From JAEXOD01 sp963663265 (GTDB taxonomy: Bacteria > Bacteroidota > Ignavibacteria > Ignavibacteriales > Melioribacteraceae): a stretch of 64,000 bases of DNA. Position 1 is the stretch's first letter. The number at the start of each line of letters is the position of its first letter. The DNA is taken from the NCBI GenBank assembly GCA_963663265.2, contig CAXXXM010000002.1, positions 1,798,001-1,862,000 on the forward strand, given 5' to 3'. The notes below the pieces were generated by a model. The model searched no databases and had not been told where the DNA came from. It saw nothing but the letters and a program-made list of their open reading frames with translations. The position numbers and the translations under genes were made by a program. This document shows positions 18,171 through 28,267 of the stretch, piece after piece.

Positions 18171-18536
18171 AAGGTAATTCTGCAATATTTGAAGTTAATG
18201 ATATATCCAATAATTCAATTTAGTATTTGACTTCAGGGAAGTCAAAAGTCGTTAACCCAGACGTGGTTTTTACGGCTGGGGTAAAGAAACAAACGCACCT
18301 CCACGAATCCGGAGGATTCGCACTAGAAAACAAAGAACATGTCGCCCACGCTGGGGCTTATTTGTCTAATTATTGGCTCTTCTGTTTTTAAAAGGTGCTT
18401 TATTCTTTAATTCCAAGAATCCCAGTTCAAACAATTATTAACCAAGTTTCAAGTTTCCAGTCTCAAGTCTCCAGCTTTTTAAGCATTAGTCCAAAAAATC
18501 TTCTCAATCCCAATAATCCCAGTTCGGACAATTATT

Positions 18537-18651
18537 AACCAAATCTCAAGTATCCAGTCTCAAGTCTCTATCATTAATGGGTGCGACTTCGTCCGAAGTC
18601 GTGGGGATAGTTATTCTACATAGTTAACGACGTGTGATTGCTCCGCAATCA
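18537..18651 (+). repeat. Interspersed repeat copy 2 (hairpin-bearing, ~115 bp)
   Basis: Second copy of the unit at 18053-18170, differing at a few positions (TATCCAG for TTTCCAG, GACGTG for GACATG). Same orientation. Confidence 0.85.
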
Positions 18652-19441
18652 TTACGCAAAAATGGTGTGGTGGCAAATTGCAGTGTGTTTAGAATCCCAA
18701 AAATCCCTTTAATCCCTCAAAATCTCCGTTCAGACAATGTTTTCGTATTTTGTAACAACTACGCTTCTTTTATTTCCCCATGACTGAAGTCATGGGCAAG
18801 AAGAGGAATGAATTTGCATAAAACCCACGAATGAATTCGTGGGACAGAAATATAAATATTTCCTCATTGCGCTTTACGTACTATGATTATGCTATTCACT
18901 ATTAGCTATTAGCTGATTACTGCTTTCCGTCACTTGTCACTCGTTACGTGTCACTTTCTTTCCCCGCATTACACAACAATACCCTTGACATTCTGTTTTT
19001 TTTTTTTAATTTGTCAAGCATGAAAAGGGATGGTAGGGGAAATTTATTTATCCTTTTCATATTTACATTTGGAATATTATTAGGATAAGTATGAGGCTTT
19101 TAAGTTGTTGTGGTTTATGTTATTGGGTCTTCCAATGTGTCTGCAAAATTACGTATAATTATCAATATTTTTATAAAATACATTTTTGTAAAAATAATTA
19201 TAATAATATATTAGGGTTAAGTGGCAAATCCTTTTTGCAACACTTCATTTCTTTAATACTGCATTTTTTAGATAAGAATAATAATAGTACAAAGCTATTT
19301 AATAGGAAATTGCTTTTCTCTCCGGATTTTATTTGCCTTGACTATTCTAATTATAAAATATCAAGAATAAATAATTATTTAAATTGCCATTATTATTTAA
19401 AATTATTATGAACAAAAAATATATACTATATAAAGGATAAT

Positions 19442-20464
19442 ATGAAAAAATTTTTAGTTTATTGTTTTATAGCTATTACAAGTATTTTTTCAAGCTGCGG
19501 AGTTACTGATACAGAAGAAAATTTGCAACCCGGAAGAAGGGATTATGTGTGGAGTGTTGACACTATTACAGTACCAAAAATTACTTTCCATTCAATATGG
19601 GGGGAATCGCCTAATAATGTTTTTATAGTTGCCCCAGGTTATGGTACTTATGCTGAGAAATTGTATAATTATAAAGGTGAAAAATGGGATATGCTGAGAA
19701 TTACTAATATCGATTGGAACCCTAACTGTTTAATTGGGTACTCAGATAAAAGCATTTTCATTGGAGATTATAAAGGAGTAATATATCATTATGATGGACA
19801 TACTGTATCGGAAAGTTATCTGTTTGTAGATTCTAATTATACTATTGATAGGCATATTCAAATGATGTGTGCTGGTAAAAATAGCGAACTTTATGCTATA
19901 TGGTATGCAAGAAATCCCCACAATAATAATTATTTAAATGTAATATTAAAATATGATGGAGTTAATTGGATTGAGTATTTTGCAAAAGTTAGTGAATATG
20001 TTTTTACATCAATAAAGTATAATAATGGGAAATTATATTTAGTAGGGCAAAATTATGCAGATCAACCCAAGTATGTGTTTGAATTGGTCGATAATAAGTT
20101 GCAAATAATTAAAAAAATTATAGAAATCGGCATTTTTGTTGATATTAGTGTTATTAATGGTAAGCTATATGCGTTATCTAATGGGTCACTTGAAAAATTT
20201 GACGGCAAAGCATTCATACAGGTATTGAGTTTTGATAATTATTTAGCGTATTATGCATTTGGTAGAAATGAAAATGACATCTTTTTAACAGGTTATAATG
20301 GTATTTATCATTATGATGGAAATGATATCAAGGTTCTTTACAAGTTACCTTTTTATGAATTTGTATTGATGAATGACCCTTTGATTTTTGAAAATGAAAT
20401 ATTTGTTTATGGGCAAAGTTTAGCAAATTGGGGACAAAATATAATAATTCATGGAAAAATTTAA
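19442..20464 (+). CDS. Lipoprotein, probable beta-propeller, function unknown
   Basis: A 340-residue lipoprotein: signal peptide with lipobox-like IFSSC (Cys about 19). The mature part shows repeated blade-like elements of about 45-50 residues: IWGESPNNVFIVAPGYGTYAEKLYNYKGEKW, IGDYKGVIYHYDGHTV, LNVILKYDGVNWIEY, FGRNENDIFLTGYNGIYHYDGND. The alternation of G(D/N)xIxxYDG(x)xW is typical of propeller proteins common in Ignavibacteria. An AAGGATAAT ribosome site precedes the ATG. It may be co-transcribed with the interrupted T9SS gene starting 13 bp after its stop. I do not assign a ligand. Confidence 0.75.
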   Translation: MKKFLVYCFIAITSIFSSCGVTDTEENLQPGRRDYVWSVDTITVPKITFHSIWGESPNNVFIVAPGYGTYAEKLYNYKGEKWDMLRITNIDWNPNCLIGYSDKSIFIGDYKGVIYHYDGHTVSESYLFVDSNYTIDRHIQMMCAGKNSELYAIWYARNPHNNNYLNVILKYDGVNWIEYFAKVSEYVFTSIKYNNGKLYLVGQNYADQPKYVFELVDNKLQIIKKIIEIGIFVDISVINGKLYALSNGSLEKFDGKAFIQVLSFDNYLAYYAFGRNENDIFLTGYNGIYHYDGNDIKVLYKLPFYEFVLMNDPLIFENEIFVYGQSLANWGQNIIIHGKI

Positions 20465-20477
20465 ATTTGGAGGTAAG

Positions 20478-23400
20478 ATGAAATTAATTAAGTATTATTT
20501 GTTATTTATGGTTTTAGCAATACAGATTAATGCACAGGTATTAGAACCGCATACAATTGATATTTACCCAATTGAAAACGTTGCAATAGAAAAAAAGACA
20601 GATGGAACATCAATAGTATATTCAAGTGAAGCAATATATAATGTTGGGAAGAGTACTGATCAAAACAACATCACAAGGGAATACCGCTCTTATTACACGT
20701 TTAGCTTGGCGAGTATTGATCATACTTTTCCTACAACGATTAACAAAGTGACAATAACCTATTTTACAGGTAGTAGTGTTTCAAGTTTTCAGCTTAAAAA
20801 CTTGTCAACTGTATCATATTCAACAAGTGAAGGTGGTTATAATACAATAGGTAGTGGGACAAGTATTGGGGCATCTTAAACGTATTCAAGTACTTCTATG
20901 GATGTGGTCTCTAATGATCTAAAAACTATAATACAAAACTCAATAAATGGGAATGTTGATTATATTTATATTGGGGCTTTAAATCCAAGTACTGAAAGCG
21001 GAACAACATCTTCTTTGTCTATTTCAATTAAAGTAGAATATACAGTTTCTTTACCTGCAAGAAGTTGTATGATCAGAAACAATTTCTATTGTGGTAATTA
21101 TAATGCCGGTATTGTAGGAGTTGGAACCACGTCTGGCAGTTATACGCAACACACGTCGCCTTATTTGCTAAGCACAACAGCTGGTAAAACAATTTATCTA
21201 AAAGCATATGACAACCAAATGCAAAATTCGGGCAGATTTGTGTTCAATGATACAGAAGAACCAAATAATAATCTGATGAGTTTTTGGCAATTTATTACAC
21301 CTGGTGTAACTTATCCAATATCAAGTTCAGCTGAAATGTCATTTAATACATCAAGTTTTGTAAATGTTCCAACATATGAAGCCGTGCTTTATGCATATTG
21401 GCCAATTAATATTAAATACACAACTGAATTTGATGGTACAATTAATTCAGGGACTACTGTGTCTGCATATCACAGTAAAGTTTATAACATTTCTACACCC
21501 AGTACATATACGCTGAATTCAAATAATTACAATTTTGGTGGCTGGGTTGATCATTTAAATAATGGCACTAACTTATCATTATCAACTACGTCATCGTTAG
21601 ATTTATTTGCTATGTACAAAATTAAAAATAAAGCTAATTGTATTACTAGTTTTGAAAAGAACAATCAACGTAAAGTTATTAAATCAATTGGAACTGAATA
21701 TGCTTTACACAAAGTTTATGAAAGTATGGGACATGTTTGGTATGAAAGAAGTACTGATAATGGAACCACATGGACTATTATGAATAATGGAAAACCACTT
21801 GACGATGGACTTGGAAAAAACCCATCAATAGATTTTTATCCTGGGTATGAAAGAGTTGTTATTGCATTTCAAAATGATAGTCCAAATTTTGGTTTTGCAC
21901 AAATAAAAGTAGTAAATTTTATCATGGGTGGAAAAATTGGAGAAAATTATCCGGTTACAAGTTTACAATTTGGATACAACGATGTTAACTATACACCAGT
22001 AGTTGCTCATACAGTCAATGAAAACATTTGCGTATTATACGATGATGACAATTCCGAAGGTTTGTTTTATATAACCGGTACTGTTAATTATACAACCGGT
22101 GTAGTAGCTTGGGGAACAGCACAGCAAGTAGCTAATACAACTACTAATGATCAAAACCCTGCCATTAGTGGATCAAAAGAATCACAAATTTACCACTTTG
22201 CTTGGCAGACAAACGATACTGCAATTAAATATCAAAAGTATTACAGATCAAATGGCAACTGGGTACTTGGTACTCAATCTACACCTTCAACTGGAAGCGG
22301 ATACCCAAAAAATTATAATCCATCAATTACAGACTTAAGTGGTGGTGCAAGAATGTGCTGGGTTGGTGAAGATGTTGGTGGAATAATATCGGATGCAAAT
22401 GTTTCTGCTATTGGAGAGGGTGAAAACACCTTACAAAAAACAAATACCACCATTATTAAGTCAGTAATATTTAAAAATCCTGATTATTATAGATTTTGGA
22501 ATTTTGGAAGTAATGTACAGGCACCTACAATTGCAAAATCAGATGATAATCTTGCTTACATAATTGGGTGGAATGAAACCAATACAAACAGTAATAAATT
22601 TGTTGATAATATGTTGAGCAGCATAAAGAATTTTGCAACAACAGGAAATTATGTACAAGTATCAAATGCACCAACAAAACAAGAAATGTTAGGACTTGTA
22701 TTTAATACTACTGCAAGTCCTTATGCATTTAATAAAACCAACAATATTGGCACTTATTACGCAAAAGAAAGTAATATAGGATTAAGTGTTAACTATGGAA
22801 GACAAGGATTAGTTGGCAAAGACAGTTTGCAATTCTATTTTGCAATAGGAGATATAATTAAAGATCAACAACATATTAAGTTTATTAACTTACCTGAAGA
22901 ATATGAAGTAAATTCATTAGAGGCGCTTAATTATTCACTTGTAAGTGAACCATTTGTTATTAATGATGGTGAATCATTTATTTATAGCGTGCAATATGGT
23001 ATGGTTGGAAATCAATATGCTCAGCTTTCTGATGGCAAACAAGTTAATTTCAAAGTTAAATTAATTGATGCTAATACCGGTGAATTATTAAGAGTATTTG
23101 ATAATGTAACTTATTCCGGTAGTAATTTACAAAATTACAATAATATTTTGTACCAAGTTAATATTAACGAAATAGGTAGCAAAACAGTTAAAATGTGTTT
23201 GGAAGTTAATGATAATTTGAATGGATTTTATACTGTAACTGATAAAATGAATGATGAGGACGTTTTAGCTAAATTAAATACTAAAGAAGTAAATTTAGTT
23301 GAAAACATTGAGATAACTTCATATGATTTATTCCAAAATTATCCTAATCCATTTAACCCATCAACTACAATATCATATCAAGTACCCGATAATTGCAGAG

Positions 23401-23579
23401 TAACATTAAAAGTATTTGATGTGTTAGGAAAAGAAGTAACAACATTAGTTGATGAATATAAATCAAAAGGTAAATATGATGTACAGTTTAATGCAAAACA
23501 CCTTGCAAGTGGAATGTATATATATCAAATCAAAGCTGGTGATTTTGTAAGTTCAAAAAAATTAATGTTGATGAAATAG
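20478..23579 (+). pseudogene. T9SS cargo gene interrupted by one in-frame TAA
   Basis: Two consecutive open frames (to 20879 and from 20898) lie in the same reading frame and are separated only by a TAA at 20877-20879. Reading through gives IGSGTSIGAS-stop-TYSSTSMDVVSNDL with no loss of sense, so this is one gene of about 1033 codons with a nonsense codon near codon 134. The start is the ATG at 20478 behind GGAGGT; it gives a good signal peptide (MKLIKYYLLFMVLAIQINAQ). The 3' part ends in a T9SS type A sorting domain (NYPNPFNPSTTISYQV, KKLMLMK). The middle is beta-rich, with no domain I recognise. The rest of the frame is undamaged, implying a recent mutation, a base-call error, or readthrough. 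Confidence 0.8.
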
Positions 23580-23930
23580 AACAATTAATTCTCAATTTTT
23601 AAGTTTTAATTTTTAATGATTGAATGCCGAACAACAAAAAACGTTGTTCGGCTTTTTTTTGTACAAGGATGTCCATTTTGTAGGATTTTAACAAATATAG
23701 TTTTATAATCCGATCCTTAAATTGATTGGATTATGCTTTATTTAAAAATAAACGTTAAAATGGATGGTTTTCAATAAACTCGATACTCAAAAATTTTCTA
23801 TTAATTAAGCAGGATCCTCCGTTATATTCTATGTGTTAAAAAATATTAATATGGTTAATTATTATTATTCTTTTTAATTTAGGAATTAAATTAATACTGA
23901 TAATGTTTTAAAATAAAAAAACTAAGAAAT
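23580..23930. other. Intergenic, 351 bp, terminator and ispH leader
   Basis: Holds the terminator at 23626-23660. The other ~270 bp before ispH are AT-rich with no open frame of note and no hairpin repeats; the ispH promoter should lie here but I see no clear TAnnTTTG box. Confidence 0.6.
23626..23660 (+). terminator. Rho-independent terminator after T9SS cargo gene
   Basis: Perfect stem GCCGAACAAC / GTTGTTCGGC around AAAAAAC, followed by eight T residues; 46 bp past the gene stop. Confidence 0.93.
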
Positions 23931-25127
23931 ATGAAAAAATTTGAGATTCCTTTAACATATAGAAGTGAACAATTAACAAAAATTAAAAATGCACGGAAGT
24001 TAGAAGACCCAAGAAAAAATGATTATACTCCCTCAATTATGGATTTTGGAAGGATAAAAATCTATTTGGCAAGGCACTTTGGATTTTGCTACGGGGTTGA
24101 AAATGCAATTGAAATAGCCTACAAAACAATTGAAGAAAATCCGAACAATAGAATATTTTTATTGAGCGAAATGATTCATAATCCGGGAGTTAATAGCGAT
24201 TTAATTGAGCGTGGAGTTAAATTCCTGATGGATACAAAAGGGAATGAACTACTTGATTGGAACTTGTTAAATTCTGATGATATAGTAATTATTCCGGCAT
24301 TTGGAACTACAATTGAAATTGAAAACAGGTTAAAAAAAATAGGGATAAATCCTTATCAATATAATACCACCTGTCCGTTTGTTGAAAGGGTTTGGAATAA
24401 AGCCGCTGTAATTGGTAAAACAAACACAATTGTTATACATGGTAAATATACACACGAAGAAACAAGGGCTACTTTTTCGCATACTATTCAGAATACAAAA
24501 TCAATAATTATTAGAGATTTGCAGGAAGCTAAAAAGCTTGGTGAGGTACTTTTAACCGAAAACCAAGAATTATTAGAACAGTATTTTAAGGGGAAATATT
24601 CTGAAGGGTTTAATGTTAAGACAGATTTAGTTAGCATTGGTGTTGTAAATCAAACAACAATGTTAGCATCCGAAACGCAAGAAATTGCCGCATATTTACG
24701 AAATATTATGACTGAAAAATATGGCGAAGAAAACCTTACCTTACACTTTGCCGATACAAAAGATACTTTATGTTATGCTACAAATGATAACCAAGAAGCA
24801 GCTAAAGCATTGTTAAACACCGATTCTGATTTAGCTGTTGTGGTTGGTGGGTATAATAGTTCAAATACAACGCATTTAGTAGAGTTGTTGGAGCCAAAAT
24901 TTAAAACGTTTTTTATTTCATCGGAAGAAAAAATAATTTCTGCTGATGAAGTGATTAGTTATAATATAAATACAAAACAAGAACAAAGTTATATTGGATT
25001 TCTTCCTCCAAAAGAAGAAATTAAAATTGCTGTTACTTGTGGTGCCTCTTGCCCTGATTCCGTTGTTGAACGAGTGATAAATAAAATAGTTGAAGTGGCA
25101 GGAAGGAAAGTGACGCGTAACGCGTAA
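23931..25127 (+). CDS. ispH: 4-hydroxy-3-methylbut-2-enyl diphosphate reductase (long form)
   Basis: A 398-residue IspH, the last enzyme of the MEP isoprenoid pathway, reducing HMBPP to IPP and DMAPP with a 4Fe-4S cluster. Cluster cysteines are seen in HFGFCYGVENA (Cys53), TTCPFVERVW and CGASCPD; substrate motifs HNPGVNSDL, HGKYTHEET, NQTTMLASET and GGYNSSNTTHL are present. At about 400 residues with an N-terminal extension it belongs to the long cyanobacterial/plant-like group rather than the ~315-residue E. coli type. The last residues (KVTRNA) are coded by GTGACGCGTAACGCGTAA, which already belongs to the intergenic GTGACG word array, so the stop is supplied by repeat DNA. Confidence 0.96.
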   Translation: MKKFEIPLTYRSEQLTKIKNARKLEDPRKNDYTPSIMDFGRIKIYLARHFGFCYGVENAIEIAYKTIEENPNNRIFLLSEMIHNPGVNSDLIERGVKFLMDTKGNELLDWNLLNSDDIVIIPAFGTTIEIENRLKKIGINPYQYNTTCPFVERVWNKAAVIGKTNTIVIHGKYTHEETRATFSHTIQNTKSIIIRDLQEAKKLGEVLLTENQELLEQYFKGKYSEGFNVKTDLVSIGVVNQTTMLASETQEIAAYLRNIMTEKYGEENLTLHFADTKDTLCYATNDNQEAAKALLNTDSDLAVVVGGYNSSNTTHLVELLEPKFKTFFISSEEKIISADEVISYNINTKQEQSYIGFLPPKEEIKIAVTCGASCPDSVVERVINKIVEVAGRKVTRNA

Positions 25128-25212
25128 CAAGTGACGAAAGGCAGCTAATAGTGAATAGTTGTAATGTGTACAAAAGGTTAAAGTTTAAGTGTTGAAGGTT
25201 AAATTGTTGAAT

Positions 25213-25247
25213 GCCGTTAAAAAAAAACGTTTAACGGCTTTATTTTT
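25213..25247 (+). terminator. Rho-independent terminator, copy 1
   Basis: Stem GCCGTTAAA ... TTTAACGGC with a poly-A/C loop and a TTTATTTTT tail, 86 bp past ispH. Duplicated 171 bp downstream. Confidence 0.85.
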
Positions 25248-25383
25248 AAAAGGAATTTCTGTCCCCGTACTTTAGTGAGGAAAGATAGTAACAAGTGACG
25301 AGTGACGAAAAGAAGATAATAGTGAATAGTTTTGATGCGAACAAAAGGTTAAAGTTTAAGTGTTGAAGGTTAAATTGTTGAAT

Positions 25384-25417
25384 GCCGTTAAAAAAAAACG
25401 TTTAACGGCTTTTTTTT
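25384..25417 (+). terminator. Rho-independent terminator, copy 2
   Basis: Same stem as 25213-25247 and a stronger T tract (TTTTTTTT). A tandem back-up produced by the 171-bp duplication. Confidence 0.85.
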
Positions 25418-25802
25418 ATTAAAAGAATTTCTATCTCATGATTTTTGTCACGAGGAAATAAAATGACGAGTAATAAGTGACGTTGCTGTTGCAAAACTCA
25501 AAAATTCCGATCTCGGGCGTCATCGGTCGTACCGTGACGCAATAATTATTATTCAAAATACCTTTATTTTAGCTGTTTTCATACAAAATTTATTCGGTCA
25601 TGGTAAGACCATGAATGCCTTGTGTAACATTCCCCAATTTTGCGACAACCAGAACTGATGATACCCGTGTTTATATTTCCCCGGTTTTACCACAGCTTAT
25701 TTGCTCTTTACGCATTACGGCTATTCGTTATTTCCGGATTTTCGTAAGCGTTTCTTGTTACTCGTCACTTTTTTTACGCTATTTGCTATTAGCTGAAAAT
25801 AG

Positions 25803-26138
25803 CTACATCACCATGCTTATATATTTAGAGTACTCTTCTTTAAGAAGAATTTTTTTATCTCTGCCGTAAGTCCTAAAAGCATTGTTGAGCCAAATTTTAG
25901 TTGTAAAGATATCTTTTACTATAACAAAATAATTTTCGCCTTCTTTTACAATGTCAAACTTAACTTCAAAATTAACTAAATCAGCTTCGCCGCGTAAAGC
26001 AAGTTTTCCCCAAAGTTTTTTTTCTTTAATATTAATATCAAGCTCGGTAACTTCGCCAATATTATCAAGCTTAGAATTTATACCTGATTTTAATAATTTT
26101 GGCAGCATTAAATTTGCCGCACCATCAAAAAGTCCCAT
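25803..26138 (-). CDS. Small conserved-looking protein, unknown function
   Basis: A 111-residue protein starting MGLFDGAANLMLPKLLKSG, with a predicted amphipathic N-terminal helix, then beta strands (VTELDINIKEKKLWGKLALRGEADLVNFEVKFDIVKEG). The pattern of alternating strands looks like a small beta-sandwich or lipid-binding-like fold; no motif identifies it. An AAGGAAA ribosome site lies 6 bp before the ATG and codon use is like the neighbours, so the gene is probably real. It is convergent with ispH and divergent from the CBS/aat operon. Function unknown. Confidence 0.72.
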   Translation of the reverse strand: MGLFDGAANLMLPKLLKSGINSKLDNIGEVTELDINIKEKKLWGKLALRGEADLVNFEVKFDIVKEGENYFVIVKDIFTTKIWLNNAFRTYGRDKKILLKEEYSKYISMVM

Positions 26139-26250
26139 AATATTTTCCTTAAAAATTAATTTTTAAATATAATGAAATAGTTGATAATTAAAATTAAATT
26201 TACTATAATAAGACTTGCTGTACTATTTAAATGTAAAAGGAGAAAAAGCT

Positions 26251-26682
26251 ATGAAAACTATCAGAGAATTGGTAGAATCAAAACCGTTACATACTGTTAA
26301 AAGCGGTACTTCGGTTTATGATGTTGTTCTATATATGGCTGAAAATAATTTTGGGTTAGTTCCAATTCTTGACGACTCAAACAGATTAATTGGAGTTTTT
26401 TCAGAAAGGGATTTAGTTAGAAGAGTAATTGCTAAAAATCTTGATATTAAAACTACCGTTATAGACTCTGTAATGTCAACAGAACTTTTTGTTGCAAATA
26501 TTAACGATTCTTACGATTATTGCTTAAAAAAGATGACAAATTCAAAAATTAGGCATATATTAGTGCTTGATGATGGTAAACTTGTTGGTATAGTTTCTAT
26601 TAGAGATTTGTTTGAAATAGATAGGGACTATATGAAAGAAACCATTGAGGTGCTTAATAACTATATATATACAGCTTCATGA
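26251..26682 (+). CDS. Two-CBS-domain protein
   Basis: A 143-residue protein made of a CBS pair: residues about 8-62 (HTVKSGTSVYDVVLYMAENNFGLVPILDDSNRLIGVFSERDLV) and about 72-130 (SVMSTELFVANINDSYDYCLKKMTNSKIRHILVLDDGKLVGIVSIRDLF). Stand-alone CBS pairs bind adenine nucleotides and act as regulators. The frame is open from 26215, but the ATG at 26251 has AAAAGGAGA 9 bp upstream and starts the domain correctly, so it is chosen. The stop overlaps the aat start by four bases (ATGA), so the two genes are translationally coupled. Confidence 0.9.
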   Translation: MKTIRELVESKPLHTVKSGTSVYDVVLYMAENNFGLVPILDDSNRLIGVFSERDLVRRVIAKNLDIKTTVIDSVMSTELFVANINDSYDYCLKKMTNSKIRHILVLDDGKLVGIVSIRDLFEIDRDYMKETIEVLNNYIYTAS

Positions 26683-27284
26683 AAAGTTTCCGAAAGGAAA
26701 AAATAAAAAATAAGACATTAGAACCAATAAATATGCTCCAACTGTATTCAGAAGGAGCTTTTCCAATGGCTGATGAAACGGGGAAAATTGATTGGTATTT
26801 TCCTGAAACCAGAACGGTTATTCCCATAGATACCTTTAATATTCCACGTTCGCTTAAAAAAATCTTATCTGTAACAGATTTTGTTATAAAAAAAGATACT
26901 TGTACAATGCAGGTTATAACAAACTGTGCAAATAGAGATGTTACTTGGATTACAGATGAATTGATAGAAGCGTATCAAAGAATTTGCGATTTGGGTTTTG
27001 TTCATAGTGTTGAAGTTTTTAACGATGGGGAATTAGTTGGAGGGTTGTATGGAATAGCAATACGAGGAGCCTTTTTTGGTGAATCTATGTTTTCAAAAAT
27101 TCCTCAAGCTTCCAAATGTGCATTGGCTGAATTATTAAATCATTTAAAAGTAAAAAAGTTTTCTGTTCTTGATGTTCAATACATCACAGAACATCTAAAA
27201 ATGTTTGGTGCTACCGAAATAGAGCTAAACGATTATTACGGGTTGTTGGATAAAGCTTATAAAGACGAAATAAGTTTTTTATAA
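26679..27284 (+). CDS. aat: Leucyl/phenylalanyl-tRNA--protein transferase
   Basis: A 201-residue Aat enzyme. It adds Leu or Phe from aminoacyl-tRNA to N-terminal Arg/Lys of proteins, marking them for ClpS/ClpAP (N-degron pathway). Family signatures: YSEGAFPMADE, DWYFPETRTVIPID, IPRSLKKIL, then the C-terminal GNAT-like half with GELVGGLYGIAIRGAFFGESMFS and LDVQYITEHLKMFGATEI. Length is slightly short of the usual 210-240 residues. Starts within the stop of the CBS gene (ATGA overlap). Confidence 0.94.
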   Translation: MKSFRKEKIKNKTLEPINMLQLYSEGAFPMADETGKIDWYFPETRTVIPIDTFNIPRSLKKILSVTDFVIKKDTCTMQVITNCANRDVTWITDELIEAYQRICDLGFVHSVEVFNDGELVGGLYGIAIRGAFFGESMFSKIPQASKCALAELLNHLKVKKFSVLDVQYITEHLKMFGATEIELNDYYGLLDKAYKDEISFL

Positions 27285-27340
27285 CTTATTTAGTTTTCTA
27301 TCGTCTAAATATTAATAACACAATATTATATAGGTAATCA

Positions 27341-28267
27341 ATGAATGCTTTAGAAGTTAAAAATTTAAGTAAATCATTTAAAACAGTAAAAGCAGTTGAT
27401 AACGTATCTTTTAATATTCCTGAAAAATCTATTTTTGGATTAATTGGAAGAAACGGAGCTGGAAAAACTACTACTATCCGCATGATGATGAATATTTATT
27501 CACAGGATAGCGGGGAAGTATTTTTGCGTGGGAAAAAGATAGGCAACGAATTTAAAAGTAAAGTAGGTTATCTACCTGAAGAACGTGGACTTTACAAAAA
27601 AATGAAAGTGCTTGATACTTTACTCTATTTTGCAGAATTAAAAGGGAAAACCGGAAAAACAGTATTAGGTAAAGCATTAAAATATCTTGAAAGATTTGAT
27701 CTTAAAGATAGGGCAAATAGCAAAATTGAAGATTTATCAAAAGGTAATCAACAAAAAATTCAATTTATTACCGCTATTTTGCATGATCCTGAGTTTTTAA
27801 TTCTTGACGAACCGTTTTCGGGTTTAGATCCTATTAATACAAACTTGTTAAAAGAAATTATTCTTGAAATGAAAGAGGAAGGAAAAGTAATTATTCTTTC
27901 TACACACTTGATGGATTTTGCTGAAAGAATGTGCGATAATATTGCAATGATTGATAAAGGCAAAATTATTTTAGATGGACATTTAACTGAAATAAAGAAC
28001 AGATATGCCAACAAAAATATTAGTGTAAGTGCTGATGGGGACTTATCGTTTTTATCAAACGAACCTTTTATTGAACATGTTGAAAGTTTTGGTAACTCGT
28101 TTGGAGTTCGTGTAAAAGATGAAAAATATATTCAAGATGTATTAAAATCATTAATTGCACATAATGTAAAAATAAACAGATTTGATGCTAACAGCATTTC
28201 TTTGCATGAAATTTTTGTTTCTCTTGCCGGTACTGAAATTAACGAAGAAAAGCAGGAGGTTAAATAA
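27341..28267 (+). CDS. ABC transporter ATP-binding protein (NatA-like)
   Basis: A 308-residue ATPase: Walker A GRNGAGKTT (about residues 37-45), Q-loop region VGYLPEERGLY, signature LSKGNQQKIQ, Walker B FLILDEPFSGLDP and H-loop STHLM. The signature LSKGNQQK and EERGLY are typical of the NatA / sodium-exporter type of ABC-2 systems; a C-terminal ~80-residue extension is also typical. Its TAA overlaps the permease ATG by one base (TAATG), so both subunits are made together. Substrate (Na+, drug or other) cannot be told from sequence. Confidence 0.93.
   Translation: MNALEVKNLSKSFKTVKAVDNVSFNIPEKSIFGLIGRNGAGKTTTIRMMMNIYSQDSGEVFLRGKKIGNEFKSKVGYLPEERGLYKKMKVLDTLLYFAELKGKTGKTVLGKALKYLERFDLKDRANSKIEDLSKGNQQKIQFITAILHDPEFLILDEPFSGLDPINTNLLKEIILEMKEEGKVIILSTHLMDFAERMCDNIAMIDKGKIILDGHLTEIKNRYANKNISVSADGDLSFLSNEPFIEHVESFGNSFGVRVKDEKYIQDVLKSLIAHNVKINRFDANSISLHEIFVSLAGTEINEEKQEVK

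Larger units (their letters stand above)
17884..19441. repeat. 1.56-kb gene-free repeat island
   Basis: No convincing gene. The stretch holds two ~115-bp direct repeats (18053-18170, 18537-18651), several short perfect hairpins (CGACTTCGTCCGAAGTCG, GATTGCTCCGCAATC, CCCATGACTGAAGTCATGGG at 18778-18797, CCCACGAATGAATTCGTGGG at 18824-18843), word arrays of the type CAAGTCTCAAGTTTCCAGT, and a TTAGCTATTAGCTGATTAC / GTCACTCGTTACGTGTCAC array at 18900-18955. An open frame at 19091-19411 has no ribosome site and Cys/Tyr/Asn-rich low-complexity content and is not called. The promoter of the lipoprotein gene at 19442 presumably lies in the last 300 bp. Confidence 0.75.
25128..25802. repeat. Intergenic repeat island with duplicated terminator unit
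   Basis: No gene. From 5' to 3': GTGACGAAAGGCAGC-type words; two direct copies, 171 bp apart, of a unit that runs from AATAGTGAATAGTT through AAAAGGTTAAAGTTTAAGTG to a terminator; then a ~75-bp interspersed repeat at 25507-25580 (CCGATCTCGGGCGTCATCGG, hairpin CGGTCGTACCGTGACG, ... TTTATTTTAGCTGTTTTC) which recurs inverted at 54070-54143; a hairpin TCATGGTAAGACCATGA (25598-25614); and pyrimidine-rich words up to the minus-strand gene end. Confidence 0.75.

Noticed and set aside
19091..19411. Open frame of 106 codons before the lipoprotein gene
   Set aside because: No ribosome site, Cys/Tyr/Asn-rich low-complexity product, AT-rich DNA; frame is likely chance.
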